Assembly: GCA_009746045.1 (NCBI GenBank)
Contig: RPFO01000130.1
Location: 2,510,625-2,574,624 of the forward strand
Reading direction: 5' to 3'
DNA: 64,000 bases
DNA from: Mesostigma viride
Taxonomy: Eukaryota > Streptophyta > Mesostigmatophyceae > Mesostigmatales > Mesostigmataceae
Positions within the stretch are counted from its first letter, which is position 1. Every line of letters starts with the position of its first letter. This document shows positions 31,723 to 42,630 of this stretch, in pieces. Under the pieces are notes generated by a model. The model did no database searches and had not been told where the DNA came from. It saw nothing but the letters and a program-made list of their open reading frames with translations. The translations under genes and the position numbers were made by a program.

Positions 31723-33326
31723 AAACCGAATTTTTCGGGCTCCCGCTGGCCACCTGGCCCCCCCCGCCTGCATTTTAGTTCGCATGCAGGGCGGGGCGAG
31801 CGTCGCGTCGAACGCACCAGGCTGGCAGTGGCAATGGGTAAAGTGAACGTGAATAATAAAAGCGGCATGGTCGGGGCAAAAAATTTTAATGAAACAAAGC
31901 GACGTGCTGCGGAAGCAACCATAGTTGTTGCTGGCTGGCGATGGCGGGCGACGTAGCATGTGAAATCGGGATGGGGAATGCGAATTCCTGGTTTTTATAC
32001 GTCAAAAATTGTATTGGAAGAGTACGTAGGAAACTTTCTGAGCTGGCGGGGCGTCAACCCCGTGCAACCTGCGTGGGAGAGGTCCGTGTCGCTATGGCAT
32101 TTGCTGTAAAATAGCCAGCGACCTGGAAATTGAACGTCGTCATCAGATTGTTTTGTTTCAGTGTCGTCATTCTTCAGTTTTACGTATTTCACGCCTTGTA
32201 AAATCAGTTTTGCTGTTCATGGAAGACGTGGAATGGGGCAAACGAATGTCTGGTGTCACCATAGACAATTGCGATTGAGCGCTGGATTGCTTGGCACGGG
32301 ACGAACGCTGGCGATGGCGATTTGTGTCAAAGATGTGGTCAATGTATCTGCTTTTATCTAATGTGATTTACGTTTACCGTCATCTTATGCAATTTCCCTT
32401 TTTCCAGACGAATTTTCTTGGTCGCAGCGTGCACGTACCGGACCAAGAGTCTGTCTTCCATTGTCGTATCCGTGGGGTGCTTCCTCTTCATTCTCCTTGG
32501 GAATGTCATTGCCACGTTATCCGTGTTGCTTTCTTCTGGAACAGACTGGGCATGGAAAGCCCATGATTGCTCATGGATGATTGCTCATGCACCAATTTTG
32601 GGAGTCGTTGACTGCTGTGCTGCCTGACGTTGACGGTGCTTTTGCGTGTGATAAGCTGCCTTGCTTTGCACGTGAGTTTTCACTGGGCTATATGGGTGAA
32701 GGTCAGCAACTAGGGGTGTGTCATGCTGTGCTATATTGCTTCCATCCAGCATATCCAAAGTTAGACTTGCTCTAATGGCTGTGCAATATTTGTGTTGTGC
32801 AGATTTTTACTGGGCTGAAGCCAAAGTCACGCATGGGTAGACAGTTTGCTGCACGTGAATTTTTACTGGGCTGTACGTGCAGGTGGGCAACCATGTGTTG
32901 TGCCATATTTTTCTACATGGATTCATCATACTTGCTGTCAAACGTAGGCCCCATTCGCTTGCACACTGAATTTTGCTTTGCTGGCTGTGTAATTCTGATG
33001 TCTCATTGTGCAGGCGTGCCCGCTACCTGATCAACCAGGTGTGCTTTGGATTGTGCCAGCGGGGCCATGTTTGTTTCCTTTGCATGTGTAGGCAGCTAGG
33101 CAGGCTGGCAGGGGACATGGGGCACGAGGCTTGGGGTGTGGGGTATGTGGCATGGGTCAGGCAGCCAGCCAGCCAGCCAGCAAGGCAGCCACATGCACGA
33201 GGTCATGGGAATATGGGGCTGGCAGGTGGGACGGGGCAGGGGACCTGGGGCACGAACAATGAAACTTGGGGACATGGGGCACGAGGCTTGGGGCGTGGGG
33301 TATGTGGCATGGGTCAGGCAGGCAGG

Positions 33327-33362
<36 letters not shown>

Positions 33363-34310
33363 AAGCAAGCAAGGCAGCCACATGCACGAGATGTGATTAT
33401 TGGCAAGCCAGCCAGCGGGGGCACCACAGGGAGGAGGGCATGGGGACAGGGGGAAGGGGGGAGGGGGCGGCGGGCAGGGTCCAGGCGGCAGGGGGCAGGG
33501 GGAGCCTTTCTGAAGCTATGAGTCACAGGTCGTGGGGACTGGGGCATGGGGCAGGCCCTCAGCCACCTGCACGTGATGTGGTCAGAGGCAAGTCTCAAGC
33601 AGGGGCACAGTGGGCAGGTGGGACGGGGCAGGGGACCTGGGGCACGAGCCATGAAACTTGGGGCGTGGGGAGTGGGACGTTGGGCAGGCAGGTAGGGGTG
33701 GTACACACGCACATGCCCTGCCATGCCCTGCGATCCCGCAAAAGGGCACCGTTGGGTCTTGTGGTTTGTCACACGTTGCTATGGGGTGCATATTTGCAGG
33801 GACATGAAGATGGGTGACCGCGCCGTAACCGAGACGTGTGTGGTGGCAACATGCCGCCTGGATACCAGCTGGCCTTGCTTCGTTAGATACATTTATGGCT
33901 GCATGTGATGGCGTGCCCTTGCGGTGGTCACGGTGGTCACAGTGAGGGCCTGTGGTTGCCCCATACTGGTGGTGGTTATAAAGAAGTTAGCGAATACAAA
34001 ACTTTCTTTCTTCAGGTGATTTTGAAGTGGGCATGAGCGATCGTGCACATGCTAACATTTGATGGCCATTCCATGGTGAAGTTGGGAATTGGATGGGATT
34101 GTTTTATAAAGATGCGGTGGTGTGTCTTAAAATGAGCTGTGCTAATCTCAATATGAAGTGCTCAAGACAACTCATTATAATAAGTCAGAGTTGGAACAAA
34201 CATTGTCTGCATCATGCCCCAACTTGAACACTACATGAAGTGTGACACCTATGCTACGTGTGTTGCGGGCTAGCTGTGTCAGCAAACAATTTTAGCTTTT
34301 AGCCTCAAAT
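31723..34310 (+). mobile_element. Element III: diverged minisatellite-bearing element
   Basis: The order of landmarks follows elements I and II: GACGTGCTGCGGAAGCA, GCTGGCTGGCGATGGCG, GCGTGGGAGAGGTCCGTGTC, GCGACCTGGAAATTGAACG, TTTTGCTTTGCTGG, a satellite, GAAGTGGGCATGAGCGATCG and AACAATTTTAGCTTT. Identity is much lower than between I and II. The satellite is G-rich on this strand. There are no conserved long frames. The left edge carries a GC-rich motif (TTTTTCGGGCTCCCGCTGG, about 31731) that recurs at about 34725 in block Z. The 3' boundary is uncertain. Confidence 0.6.
33070..33720 (+). repeat. G-rich and CAGC-rich satellite of element III
   Basis: About 2-3 degenerate copies have a ~170-bp unit containing GACATGGGGCACGAGGCTTG, GTATGTGGCATGGGTCAG, a (CAGC)n run and CACATGCACGAG. 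It is related to the G-rich tract before the element II minisatellite. A dense G-run segment at about 33442-33478 (runs of 4 to 6 G) is a strong G-quadruplex candidate. Open frames here are composition effects. Confidence 0.8.
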
Positions 34311-34424
34311 CGTGTCCAACTCGCGCCTAACAATAGGAGCCAGTTGCACCTTGCATGGTAATGTCCACAAACTAACCTAAAACAGTTTAGTGTCCATATT
34401 GGGACCAAAGCACACTCATATAGG

Positions 34425-34640
34425 GACTTTGGTCTGGCAGGCCCCAGCGGCTTGGCCGGCCAGGGCGGCATATTCTGACCTGGCCTGGCCCCAAGGATAC
34501 CCAAAAGGGTAGGGAAACATGCCACGAAGTACACCCAGATGTTGCTGGATGACCTACTCATCCCAGCCATAACTCATAAAAAATGCCTACAATATTTGGA
34601 ACGAATCCATGCACTGTCGATGCTCCTACACCAATCAGTT
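34425..34640 (+). pseudogene. Decayed LINE ORF C-terminal fragment
   Basis: It aligns by eye with 35583-35770 of the better-preserved LINE fragment: GGTCTGGCAGGCCCCAGCGG, CCCAAAAGGGTAGGGAAAC and ATGTTGCTGGATGACCTA are all recognisable. A 2-base deletion near 34497 and an in-frame TGA (about 34476) break the frame. The readable tail encodes MLLDDLLIP, against MLLDDLVVP in the other copy. Sequence 34311-34424 just before it shows nothing recognisable. Confidence 0.7.
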
Positions 34641-34683
34641 TTCTGCACCGCCATAGCCTCGAATTTGCATGTACGTAATTCTA

Positions 34684-34893
34684 AGCAGGGGGCTCCGCCC
34701 GCGGACGGGCCGTACAAAGCCGAAATTTTTGGGCTCCCGCTGGCCCCCCCGCCTCGGCGCCCTCGGCCACTGCCCCTTCGCGCTGCGCGCCCCGCGTGGC
34801 GCCGGCGTTCCCGAGGACGCACCCCGCGGGTGTACGCGCCAATCGCCCGCTCAGGCGCCAATAAGTCCGGGCCCCGAAGGGGCCCCCAACTTG
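34684..34893 (+). repeat. GC-rich block Z with hairpin
   Basis: This is a third GC-rich block, comparable to X and Y: a GC-rich stretch, then a hairpin GGGCCCC(GAA)GGGGCCC at 34869-34885, then CCCAACTTG. Like X and Y it ends in CTTG. Here that is followed by TAAATTTCCAAGTAT, an A-repeat fragment. Part of its sequence (GGGCTCCCGCTGGCC) also occurs at the left end of element III. Confidence 0.55.
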
Positions 34894-35488
34894 TAAATTT
34901 CCAAGTATTAATTAATTAATTAATTAGGAACATAACCCATGGATGTTGCCTTCAGAATTTAGCCACGCCATGCCTATAATGGGACCCCCATGGATGTTGC
35001 ATTAAGAATTTAGCCATTCTATGCCATGCAGAGAGATGCTCTCTGTCGAGACGCCATGTCCTAGCTCTTGTATAGCCATGATGATCTTCCTCCCTCACAG
35101 GCATGCTCCCCCCTTACCCGGGCATAGCGTGATAGACCATGAGGGTGCAGGTGCCCTGGTGCACCTAGAGCAGGGGTAGCTTACATTCCCACCCTTGCAT
35201 GAAGTAGCCTAGAATGTATTAAAAGCCATATGCCCCTTCTCAGGGCTATCATGTGCTACATCTACTCCCAACGGAGTGATGTTGATAATTAATTAATTAA
35301 TTAATAACTCCGTTGGGAGTATATGTAGCACATAGCCCTGAGAAGGGGCATATGAGCCTATAATACATTCTAAGCTACTTCCTGCAAGGGTGGGAATGTA
35401 AACAACACTTGCTCTAGCCGGTGCACCAGGGCACCCGCACCCTCATGGTCTATCACGCTATGCCCGGGTAAGGGGGGAGCATGCCTGT

Positions 35489-36000
35489 ATCATGGCATGC
35501 CTCGTGTTTCGGACGAGATTAGGCAGCGTAGGATAGCATTTGTAGGACACCTTGCCCGCACCAGCCAGGTCGACACCACCCTTGGTCTGGCCGGCCCCCA
35601 GCGGCTTGGACAGCCAGGGCGGCACATCCTGACCTGGCCTGGCCCCAAGGACATTCCCAAAAGGGTAGGGAAACCTGTCACCAACTACGTTCACATGTTG
35701 CTGGACGACCTAGTGGTCCCAGCCCAGTTTGAGCACCGCATCCACTCTCTCTCCCGTCTTTGGACTGCCATGCAGGACAAGACGCGGTGGAAGAAGATTG
35801 TCAAGGCGCACACGCCCGACCCTGTGGGCAAGCCACCTCCCCCCAAGCGGAGGAGGCGTTTTGATGAGTAGTGTAGTTAGGATTTTCTAGATAGAGTTAG
35901 GATAGTTCGATCACGCGGCTTCCTCCACCCCATCCATCATGAAATATGTGCTACATGATGACCTCCCCACGGAGGCATGTTATAATTTAATTTTAATTTA
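35489..36000 (+). mobile_element. 5'-truncated LINE fragment, nested, 8-bp TSD
   Basis: The insert is 512 bp between ATGCCTGT at 35481-35488 and 36001-36008. The opposite arm of the fold-back (about 35093-35110) shows the uninterrupted sequence, GGAGCATGCCTGTGAGGG when reverse-complemented, proving the insertion point. It carries the C-terminal part of a LINE ORF, a short 3' UTR, a stem-loop ACATG(atga)CCTCC(CCAC)GGAGG/CATGT at 35953-35980 and an AT-rich tail. 5' truncation, target duplication and an AT-rich 3' tail are standard signs of target-primed reverse transcription. Confidence 0.8.
35497..35871 (+). pseudogene. LINE reverse-transcriptase ORF, C-terminal remnant
   Basis: The frame is 124 residues from the first in-frame Met, and the frame is open upstream to the truncation point. 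Near the N end it has IRQRRIAFVGHLAR, which matches the widespread tail signature of non-LTR retrotransposon polyproteins (I-x-x-R-R-L-x-F-x-G-H-x-x-R). It continues with GKPVTNYVHMLLDDL, then LWTAMQDKTRWKKIV, also typical of that tail (D-R-x-x-W). It ends in a basic KRRRR stretch. The catalytic RT domain and endonuclease are absent, so it is not functional. The exact clade cannot be assigned from this piece. Confidence 0.75.
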
Positions 36001-36160
36001 ATGCCTGTGAGGGGGAAGATCATCATGGCTATACAAGAGCTATGGCATGGCTTCTCAGCAGAGAGTGACTCCCTGCATGGGCACAACATTACTAAATAAG
36101 GCTAGGCATCGTCTGGAGTATGGCACATCATAGGCACACATGTACATGACTAAAAAGGCA

Positions 36161-36550
36161 TCCAAGTATCTGACGCTGAAATATCTCTAAAGTATATCGA
36201 ATGGTATGCTGAAATTCATTGTGGTCAAGTCCGAGCTGAAAATTTGTCAGAATTGCATTTTCGATACGAACGTGACGAAATTTCCAAGTATCTCACGTCC
36301 GGAGAGCTTCCACGGCGTTCACGGGGAAGGGTCCGTTGCGCGTGGCGCACGGCGGCGGTTCGTCCCGGTCGGAATCGTCCGCCCGCGCGTCCTCCGTGGA
36401 AGGGTCTTGGCGCGTCGCGCGGGCCGGTGCGGTTGGCGCCCAGAAGGTCGACTATCGGCCTCTGGGCCGCTAGCGGCGAGTCACGTCCTCTCAAGTCGGG
36501 GAGGGGGGGCGATAGCCCCCCCTCCCCCACTTTTTTCTTGTCCCCTTCTA
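36161..36550 (+). repeat. Module 14, alpha 3' part with block X
   Basis: It resumes with TCCAAGTATCTGACGCTGAA (A-repeat) after the fold-back insertion, then block X with its hairpin at 36498-36527 (loop GATA), then a CTAG junction. Confidence 0.88.
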
Positions 36551-37259
36551 GTAACTACGATTAACACGGACGAAAAAATTGGTCAAACCGTGAGGCCCGA
36601 AAAGTGGCCCGTACGAAAACCGCGAGCGCAGGGCGACCGATAGTCAGGGCGATTCGGAGATCCGCGGTGGCGCCCAATCGGAGCAGTTGCCCGAAAAGTG
36701 GCAAACTAGGCAGATCGAGTCTCAGGAGTTCTGAACGGGCTCTGAAATGTCTGATCTGGTCAGATCCGGTTCAATACTTTTGCTGGCAGGGGTTGATCCG
36801 GTTCAGCACTTTGTTCAGCAGGGGGGGCGGCCCGCCAATGGGAGGAGAAAGAAAACACAGGCAGTTTGACGGACCTGAAACGCGATGTCAAGTTGTTCCG
36901 CGGCCCTCAAACTCTTGCGCGAAGCATCTCTTACGAAACATCCCATGCCTTGCGGCGATCAACTTCGGCTACTGCGCCCATCGCTAGGCCGAGAGCGCGC
37001 CGTCCTCAAATTTCGTAGCGTTCAGTGCGGCAGCTCGACGGAACGTCCAGAAAATGTTTTGAAACCGTAGCATTTTGGGCGTTACGGCCGTTTTCCTGTC
37101 CGCATTGCGTGCAGAAACCGTTTCACTGAGTGTTTTCGCATCACTTTTCGATTCAGACCGGAGTTATAGTCTGAACATGATGTGACTGATATTTATTCTA
37201 AATTTATACGCAAAATTTTAGTTGGAGGAGTGGAGAGTAGTATGTTGCTCGCTGGACGA

Positions 37260-40200
37260 ATTTCTGCCAGATCCCGTACTAACCAAGCAGAGGAAAATGA
37301 CTTGGGAGGATTTTCAAGTGGGTAGTACGCGGTGCTGGACCGCCTGGACGCGCCCAAGCAATCGAACGTGCATAAACCAGGACTGCGAGGGGGAGAGGGG
37401 ACGACATGCTGCGACAGCACTTAAATATTGGGGATGGCGGTCAACGCTGCCTGGAAAATTGGGGATGGACAATGCGTGGGCATTGCTTTTATAGCGTTCA
37501 ATGTTCAATTTCGATGCGTACCTTTGATTTGTTTCTGATCTGGCTGGCCGTCGATGGGCATTCACGTGCGTGGGAGAGGTTCGTGGCGCTATGGCCTGCT
37601 GCGATAGCTAGCGACCTGGAAATGGAATGTCGTTGTAGATTTAGGTATTATGTTATCGTGCTTCTTTGCTTGACGTATTGGGTGCCTAGTGAAATCAGTT
37701 TGCTGTTCGTGGAAGGCGTGGGTGTGGCCGACGAGTTTCTGTTGTCGTCACACAATATTGGAATGAACGCTGGATTTGTTGCCACGGGACGTACGCTGGC
37801 GATGCCGATGGTGAGTCGTTTGTTTCGATGACCGGGCTAGTGCCTGCTCTCTTTCTGATGCGTTTCCTCGGTTGCGTTGTTTCCATTTGGCCGAATTCAC
37901 GTAGTCGCAGCGAAGACATAGCGTAGCAAGGGTCTGCGTTTCATTTTCTTAGCCGTGCAGGACGCCATCTTCATGGTCCTTCGGGTTTCCCGTGTCAACG
38001 TCCGTTGCCAGAGGATCTGTGATGATTTTTTCTGGAATATACTGGGCGGTGAAAGCCCCTGTGGATGCTTGCCTGGTCATGAGTTTAGGGCGTCATTTAC
38101 TGCTGTAGTGGCTGACATTCATGGTGCTTACTGCGTAAGATAATCTGACTTGCTTCGCGCGTGGATTTTCACTGGGCTGAAGAGCGCGTCTGGTAACATG
38201 TTTACGTGGTGTATAAGGTGATCAATCAACCATTTGTTCATAGAAGGTGTGACCGTAGAAGGTGTGTTGTATTTCTTCATCAAGCAAGTCAAAAGTAATC
38301 TCCACTGGCTTACAACCTGAATCTTGCTTTGCTGGGTCTGCTGTGTTCCTGTCTCATTGTGCAGGCTATCCCCTTGGTTGTCCAACCAGGTGATTTGTGG
38401 TGCCAGCGGGGCCATATTATTTTCTTCTCATTTTCCATCCGTGGCAACGGACCGCATGGGCGGGCGGGAGGGCAGAGAGGGCAGGGCAGGGCAGGCCAGG
38501 CCAGGCGAGGCAGGAAAGGCTGCAAGGGTATGCAGCACAGGTAGGCTGGCAGGCAAGGGCCATGGGGCATGAGCCATGGGGCTTGAGCTACGAGCCTTGC
38601 GGCATGGGGTTTGGGGATGGGGCAAACAGGAGGGCAGGCAGCCAGCCACATCCACATGATTAGGGGCCAGACAGCAATCAGGGGCACCGCGGGCCCACTT
38701 ATGCATGCCGGGCACCCCACCAACCCACTTATGCATGCCAGCCACCCCCATGCCCACGCACGCATGCCAGCCACCCCCCCCCCCGTACACAAACCCACTT
38801 ATGCATGCCAGCCACCCCCCACACCCATGTACGCATGCCAGCCACCCTTCACACCCACGCACGCATGGCAGCCACCCCACGAACCCAGGCACGCATGCCA
38901 GCCCCCCCCTAAACCCACGCATGCATGGCAGCCCCCCACCACACCCACGCATGCATGCCACTCCGCCCCCACACCCACGCACGCATGCCAGCCACCCCCC
39001 ATACCCACGTACGCCCCCCCGCACACCCACGCACGCATGCCAGCCCCTCCCCTCATGCATGCATGCATGCCAGCCACCCCACAAACCCACGCATGGATGC
39101 CAGCCCCCCCACATGCATGCATGCATGCCAGCCCCCCCCACACCCACGCACGCATGGCAGCCGCCCCCCCAACCCACGCACGCATGCCAGCCACCCCCCA
39201 CATGCACGCATGCTTGCCAGCCACCCCACATGCAAACAAGCCCCCCCCCACATGCATGCTTGCATTCCAGCCACCCCACAAACCCATGCACGCATGCCAG
39301 CCACCCCCACACCCACGCACGCATCCCAGCCACCCCACGAGCCCACGCATGCATGCCAGCCACCCCCACATGCACGCATGGATGCCAGCCACCCCCCACA
39401 CCCACGTACGCATGCCAGCCACCCCCCACACCCACGCACGCATGGCAGCCCACCCCACGAACCCAGGCACGCATGCCAGCCACCCCCTAAACCCACGCAC
39501 GCATGGCAGCCCACCCCCAAACCCAGGCACGCATGCCAGCCACCCCCACACCCACGCATGCATGTCAGCCCCCCCCACACACGCATGCATGGCAGCCCCC
39601 CCCAAACCCACACACGCGTGCCAGCCCCCCCCCACATGCACGCATGCATGCCAGCCACCCCACAAACCCACTTATGCATGCCAGCCACCCCCGTCACCAA
39701 GTACGCATGCCGTCCCCCCCCACACCCACGCACGCATGCCAGCCTGCCCCGCCCCACATGCGTGCATGGCAGCTCCCGCCCACACCCACGCATGCATGCC
39801 AGCCACCCCACAAACCCATGCACGCATGCCAGCCACCCCCACACCCACGCACGTATGCCACCCCCCCACAAACCCACGCACGCATGCCAGCCACCCCCCA
39901 CATGCACGCATGCATGACAGCCACCCCCCATGCACGTGCATGCTAGCCACCCCCCACACCCACATACGCATGCCAGCCACCCCCCACACCCACGCACGCA
40001 TGGCAGCCACCCCACAAACCCACACATGCATGCCAGCCACCCCCCACATGCACGCATGCATGCCAGCCACCCCCGCATGCACGTGCATGCTAGCCACCCC
40101 CCACACCCACGTACGCATGCCAGCCACCCCCCACACCCACACACGCATGGCAGCCACCCCACAAACCCAGGCACACATGCCAGCCACCCCCTAAACCCAC

Positions 40201-40572
40201 GCATGCATGGCAGCTCCCCACCACACCCACGAATGGACAGGGCACGCCCCACGGTCGCGCACAAGGGCACTGTCGAGTCATGTACAAAACATTGTCTACA
40301 TGAAGTCATGGTGGGCATGAACGACGGTGCATGTGTTTACAAAGGATTGCCACTCAATGAATATTAATGAATGATGAACATGGGAGTTTGCATGGAAGTG
40401 TTTGGTCGTTATGGCTGCCGCTTGCAAAAAGCTTACCCACATTGTGTCTTGCATGGCATAGCTGCATTGTCAGTTTCAGTTGTTAGGAAGTAATGAGTAA
40501 GGAAATACTTGCATGCAATGAACGGCGACGTCTCACAATATACGGTACTATTCGGACTGGGTTGATGTACTA
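37260..40572 (+). mobile_element. Element II, copy 2
   Basis: The direct repeats are at 37238-37259 and 40573-40594, of the same 22-bp form as copy 1. Internal order is as in copy 1. It lacks the second GTTGTCTCCTTGATAGAAGG segment found near 20785 in copy 1. A frame at 37406-37831 (141 codons) is partly conserved in the other element II copies but shifts in element I, so coding is not supported. Confidence 0.65.
38695..40231 (+). repeat. C-rich minisatellite in element II copy 2
   Basis: There are about 51 units of ~30 bp, longer than in the other element II copies, with extra units containing CATGCACGTGCATGC near the 3' end. Confidence 0.95.
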
Positions 40573-40828
40573 GTAGTACGACGCGTGCTGGACGTGCCCG
40601 TGAGGGGCGGAGCGTGGGATCGACGGTGCGGCGGGCCGGCGCGAGCGCGCGCGATGGGAAGCCCCCAAAGGAAGGCCACCGAGCGTTCGCCCCCCGGCGT
40701 AGGGGCCGGGCCGGTCGGCGGGCTCAACCCGGCGGGTCGAAGCTTTCGGCGGGGGCCTCAGGGCCCCTGGTGGCGTAGTGCGTCCGAAAAAGTGGGGGGC
40801 CTTGGCCCCCCCACCTTGTCCCCTTCTA

Positions 40829-41961
40829 GTGACTACGATTTAGCCCATCGCAAAAGTTTGGCGAACCGTGAGGCCCGAAAAGTGGAACGTACGAAAACCG
40901 CGAGCGCAGGGCGGCCGATAGTCAGGGCGATCCGGAGATCCGCGGTGGCGCCCAATCGGGGCAGTTGCCCGAAAAGTGGCAAACTAGGCAGATCGACTGT
41001 CACAAAGTCTGAACGGGGTCTGAAACGGCAGTTACGTCCAGATCCGGTTCAGCAATTTTGCGGGCAGGTGGGAGGCCCGCCAATGGCCGGGGCCAGATAA
41101 AAATACGGAACCCGGCACGATGTCGGCTTCTTCGAGGGCGTCAAACTCTGTGTCGCGAATCAAACATCCCATCGCTAGCGGCGATCAACTGCGGCTACTG
41201 AGCCCATCGCTTGGCCGAGAGGGCGCCGTCCTAAAAATTCGTAGCGTTCAGTGCGTCAGTTCGACGGAGCGTTCAGAAACTGTTTCGAAACCGTGAAAAA
41301 AATGTTTAGAAACCGTGAAATTTTGGGCGTTACGGCCGTTTTGTTGTCGGCATTTCGTTCAGAAACCGTTTCACTGAGTTGTTCCGTAACAATTTTCGAT
41401 TCAGACTGAAATTTAAGTCTGAACGGGATCTGACTGAATTATATTTGAAAAGTGCGAGCAAAATTTAACTACGAGAAGTGGAGCGTAGTACGATGCTTGC
41501 TGGACGAACTTTGCGAGATTCTGAGCCGATTCTGGACTCAGCGCTGAGAGAATCTAAATTTTGCTGAAATCTGTGCTACGAAATTTAGCCCTGAACGCAT
41601 GCTAAATTCGGCCTGAAATCGTTTTTGGTTGAGCGCTCACTAGTTTCGAGCAATAAAAACGAATTTAGGCCGAGTTCAGGCCGAATTTTCGTAGTTCCGA
41701 GGAATAAAAATTGATTTGGAAGATTTCCCCGTGAGGGACGGAGCGTGGGATCGACGGGGCGGCGGGCCGGCGCGAGCGCGCGCGATGGGAAGCCCCCCAA
41801 GGAAGGCCGCCGAGCGTTCGCCCCCCGGCGTAGGGGCCGGCCCGGTAGGCGGGCGCTCCGCCCGGCGGGTCGAAGCTTTCGGCGAAGGCCTCAGGGCCCC
41901 TGGTGGCGTAGTGCGTCCGAATTCGTGGGGGGCCTTGGCCCCCCCACCTTGTCCCCTTCTA
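40829..41961 (+). repeat. Module 16: short beta module (1133 bp), ends in block Y
   Basis: This is a mosaic beta: subtype 1 start (GATTTAGCCCATCGC), subtype 2 middle and an unusual stretch around 41250-41310 (CCGTGAAAAAAATGTTTAGA). It is slightly longer than the other short beta modules. Confidence 0.9.
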
Positions 41962-42630
41962 GTAACTACGATTTAGCCCATCGCAAAAGTTTGGCAAACC
42001 GTGAGGCCCGAAAAGTGGCCCGTACGGAAACCGCGAGCGCAGGGCGACCGATAGTCAGGGCGATCCGGGGATCCGCGGTGGCGCCCAATCGGAGCAGTTG
42101 CCCGAAAAGTGGCAAACTAGGGAGATCGACTGTCACAAAGTCTGAACGGGCTCTGAAACGGCAGTTACGTCCAGATCCGGTTCAGCACTTTTGCGGGCAG
42201 GTGGGAGGCCTGCCAATGGCCGCGGCCAGATAAAAATACGGAACCCGGCACGATGTCGGCTTGTTGCGCGCCCCGTCAAACAATGTACCGAACCTGAACA
42301 TTCCAAACAAGCTGGAGAAGGTTAACGGATATTCTACGCGGAAGAACAACAACTAGGAAGTTTAAAGCCCGCCGTCCTCAAGTCTCGTATTGTTCAGTGC
42401 GGCAAGTCGACGGCATGTCCACAAAATGTTTGGAAACCGTAACATTTTGGCCGTTACGGACGTTTTCCTGTCCGCATTTCGTTCAGAAACCGTTTCACTG
42501 AGTGTTTTCGCATCACTTTTCGATTCAGACTGAAGTTATAGTCTGAACGTGATCTGAGTGATACATATTCTAAAGTTATACGCAAATTTTTAGTTGGAGG
42601 AGTGGAGAGTAGTATGATGCTTGCTGGACG

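Larger units (their letters stand above)
34909..36160 (-). mobile_element. 1252-bp fold-back insertion with 9-bp TSD
   Basis: The flanks are TCCAAGTAT at 34900-34908 and 36161-36169. The joined flanks recreate a normal alpha A-repeat (TTTCCAAGTATCTGACGC). On the minus strand the insert ends in a (TAAT)n tail next to the target duplication, as expected for retrotransposition. Inside is a large inverted repeat: left arm about 35020-35285, right arm about 35303-36085, centred on (TAAT)n. The right arm is broken by the nested LINE fragment. Both arms carry the GTGCTACAT..CTCCCAACGGAG end motif next to the centre, so it looks like two related elements joined tail to tail. Confidence 0.65.
36551..40828 (+). 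repeat. Module 15: long beta module (4278 bp) carrying element II
   Basis: It starts GTAACTACGATTAACACGGA. It has a partly duplicated GATCCGGTTCA segment (about 36766-36815), making the beta 5' part longer than usual. Element II follows, then block Y', the version of Y preceded by GTGCTGGACGTGCCCGTGAG. Block Y' contains GGGCTCAACCCGGCGGG where block Y has GGCGCTCCGCCCGGCGGG. Confidence 0.9.
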
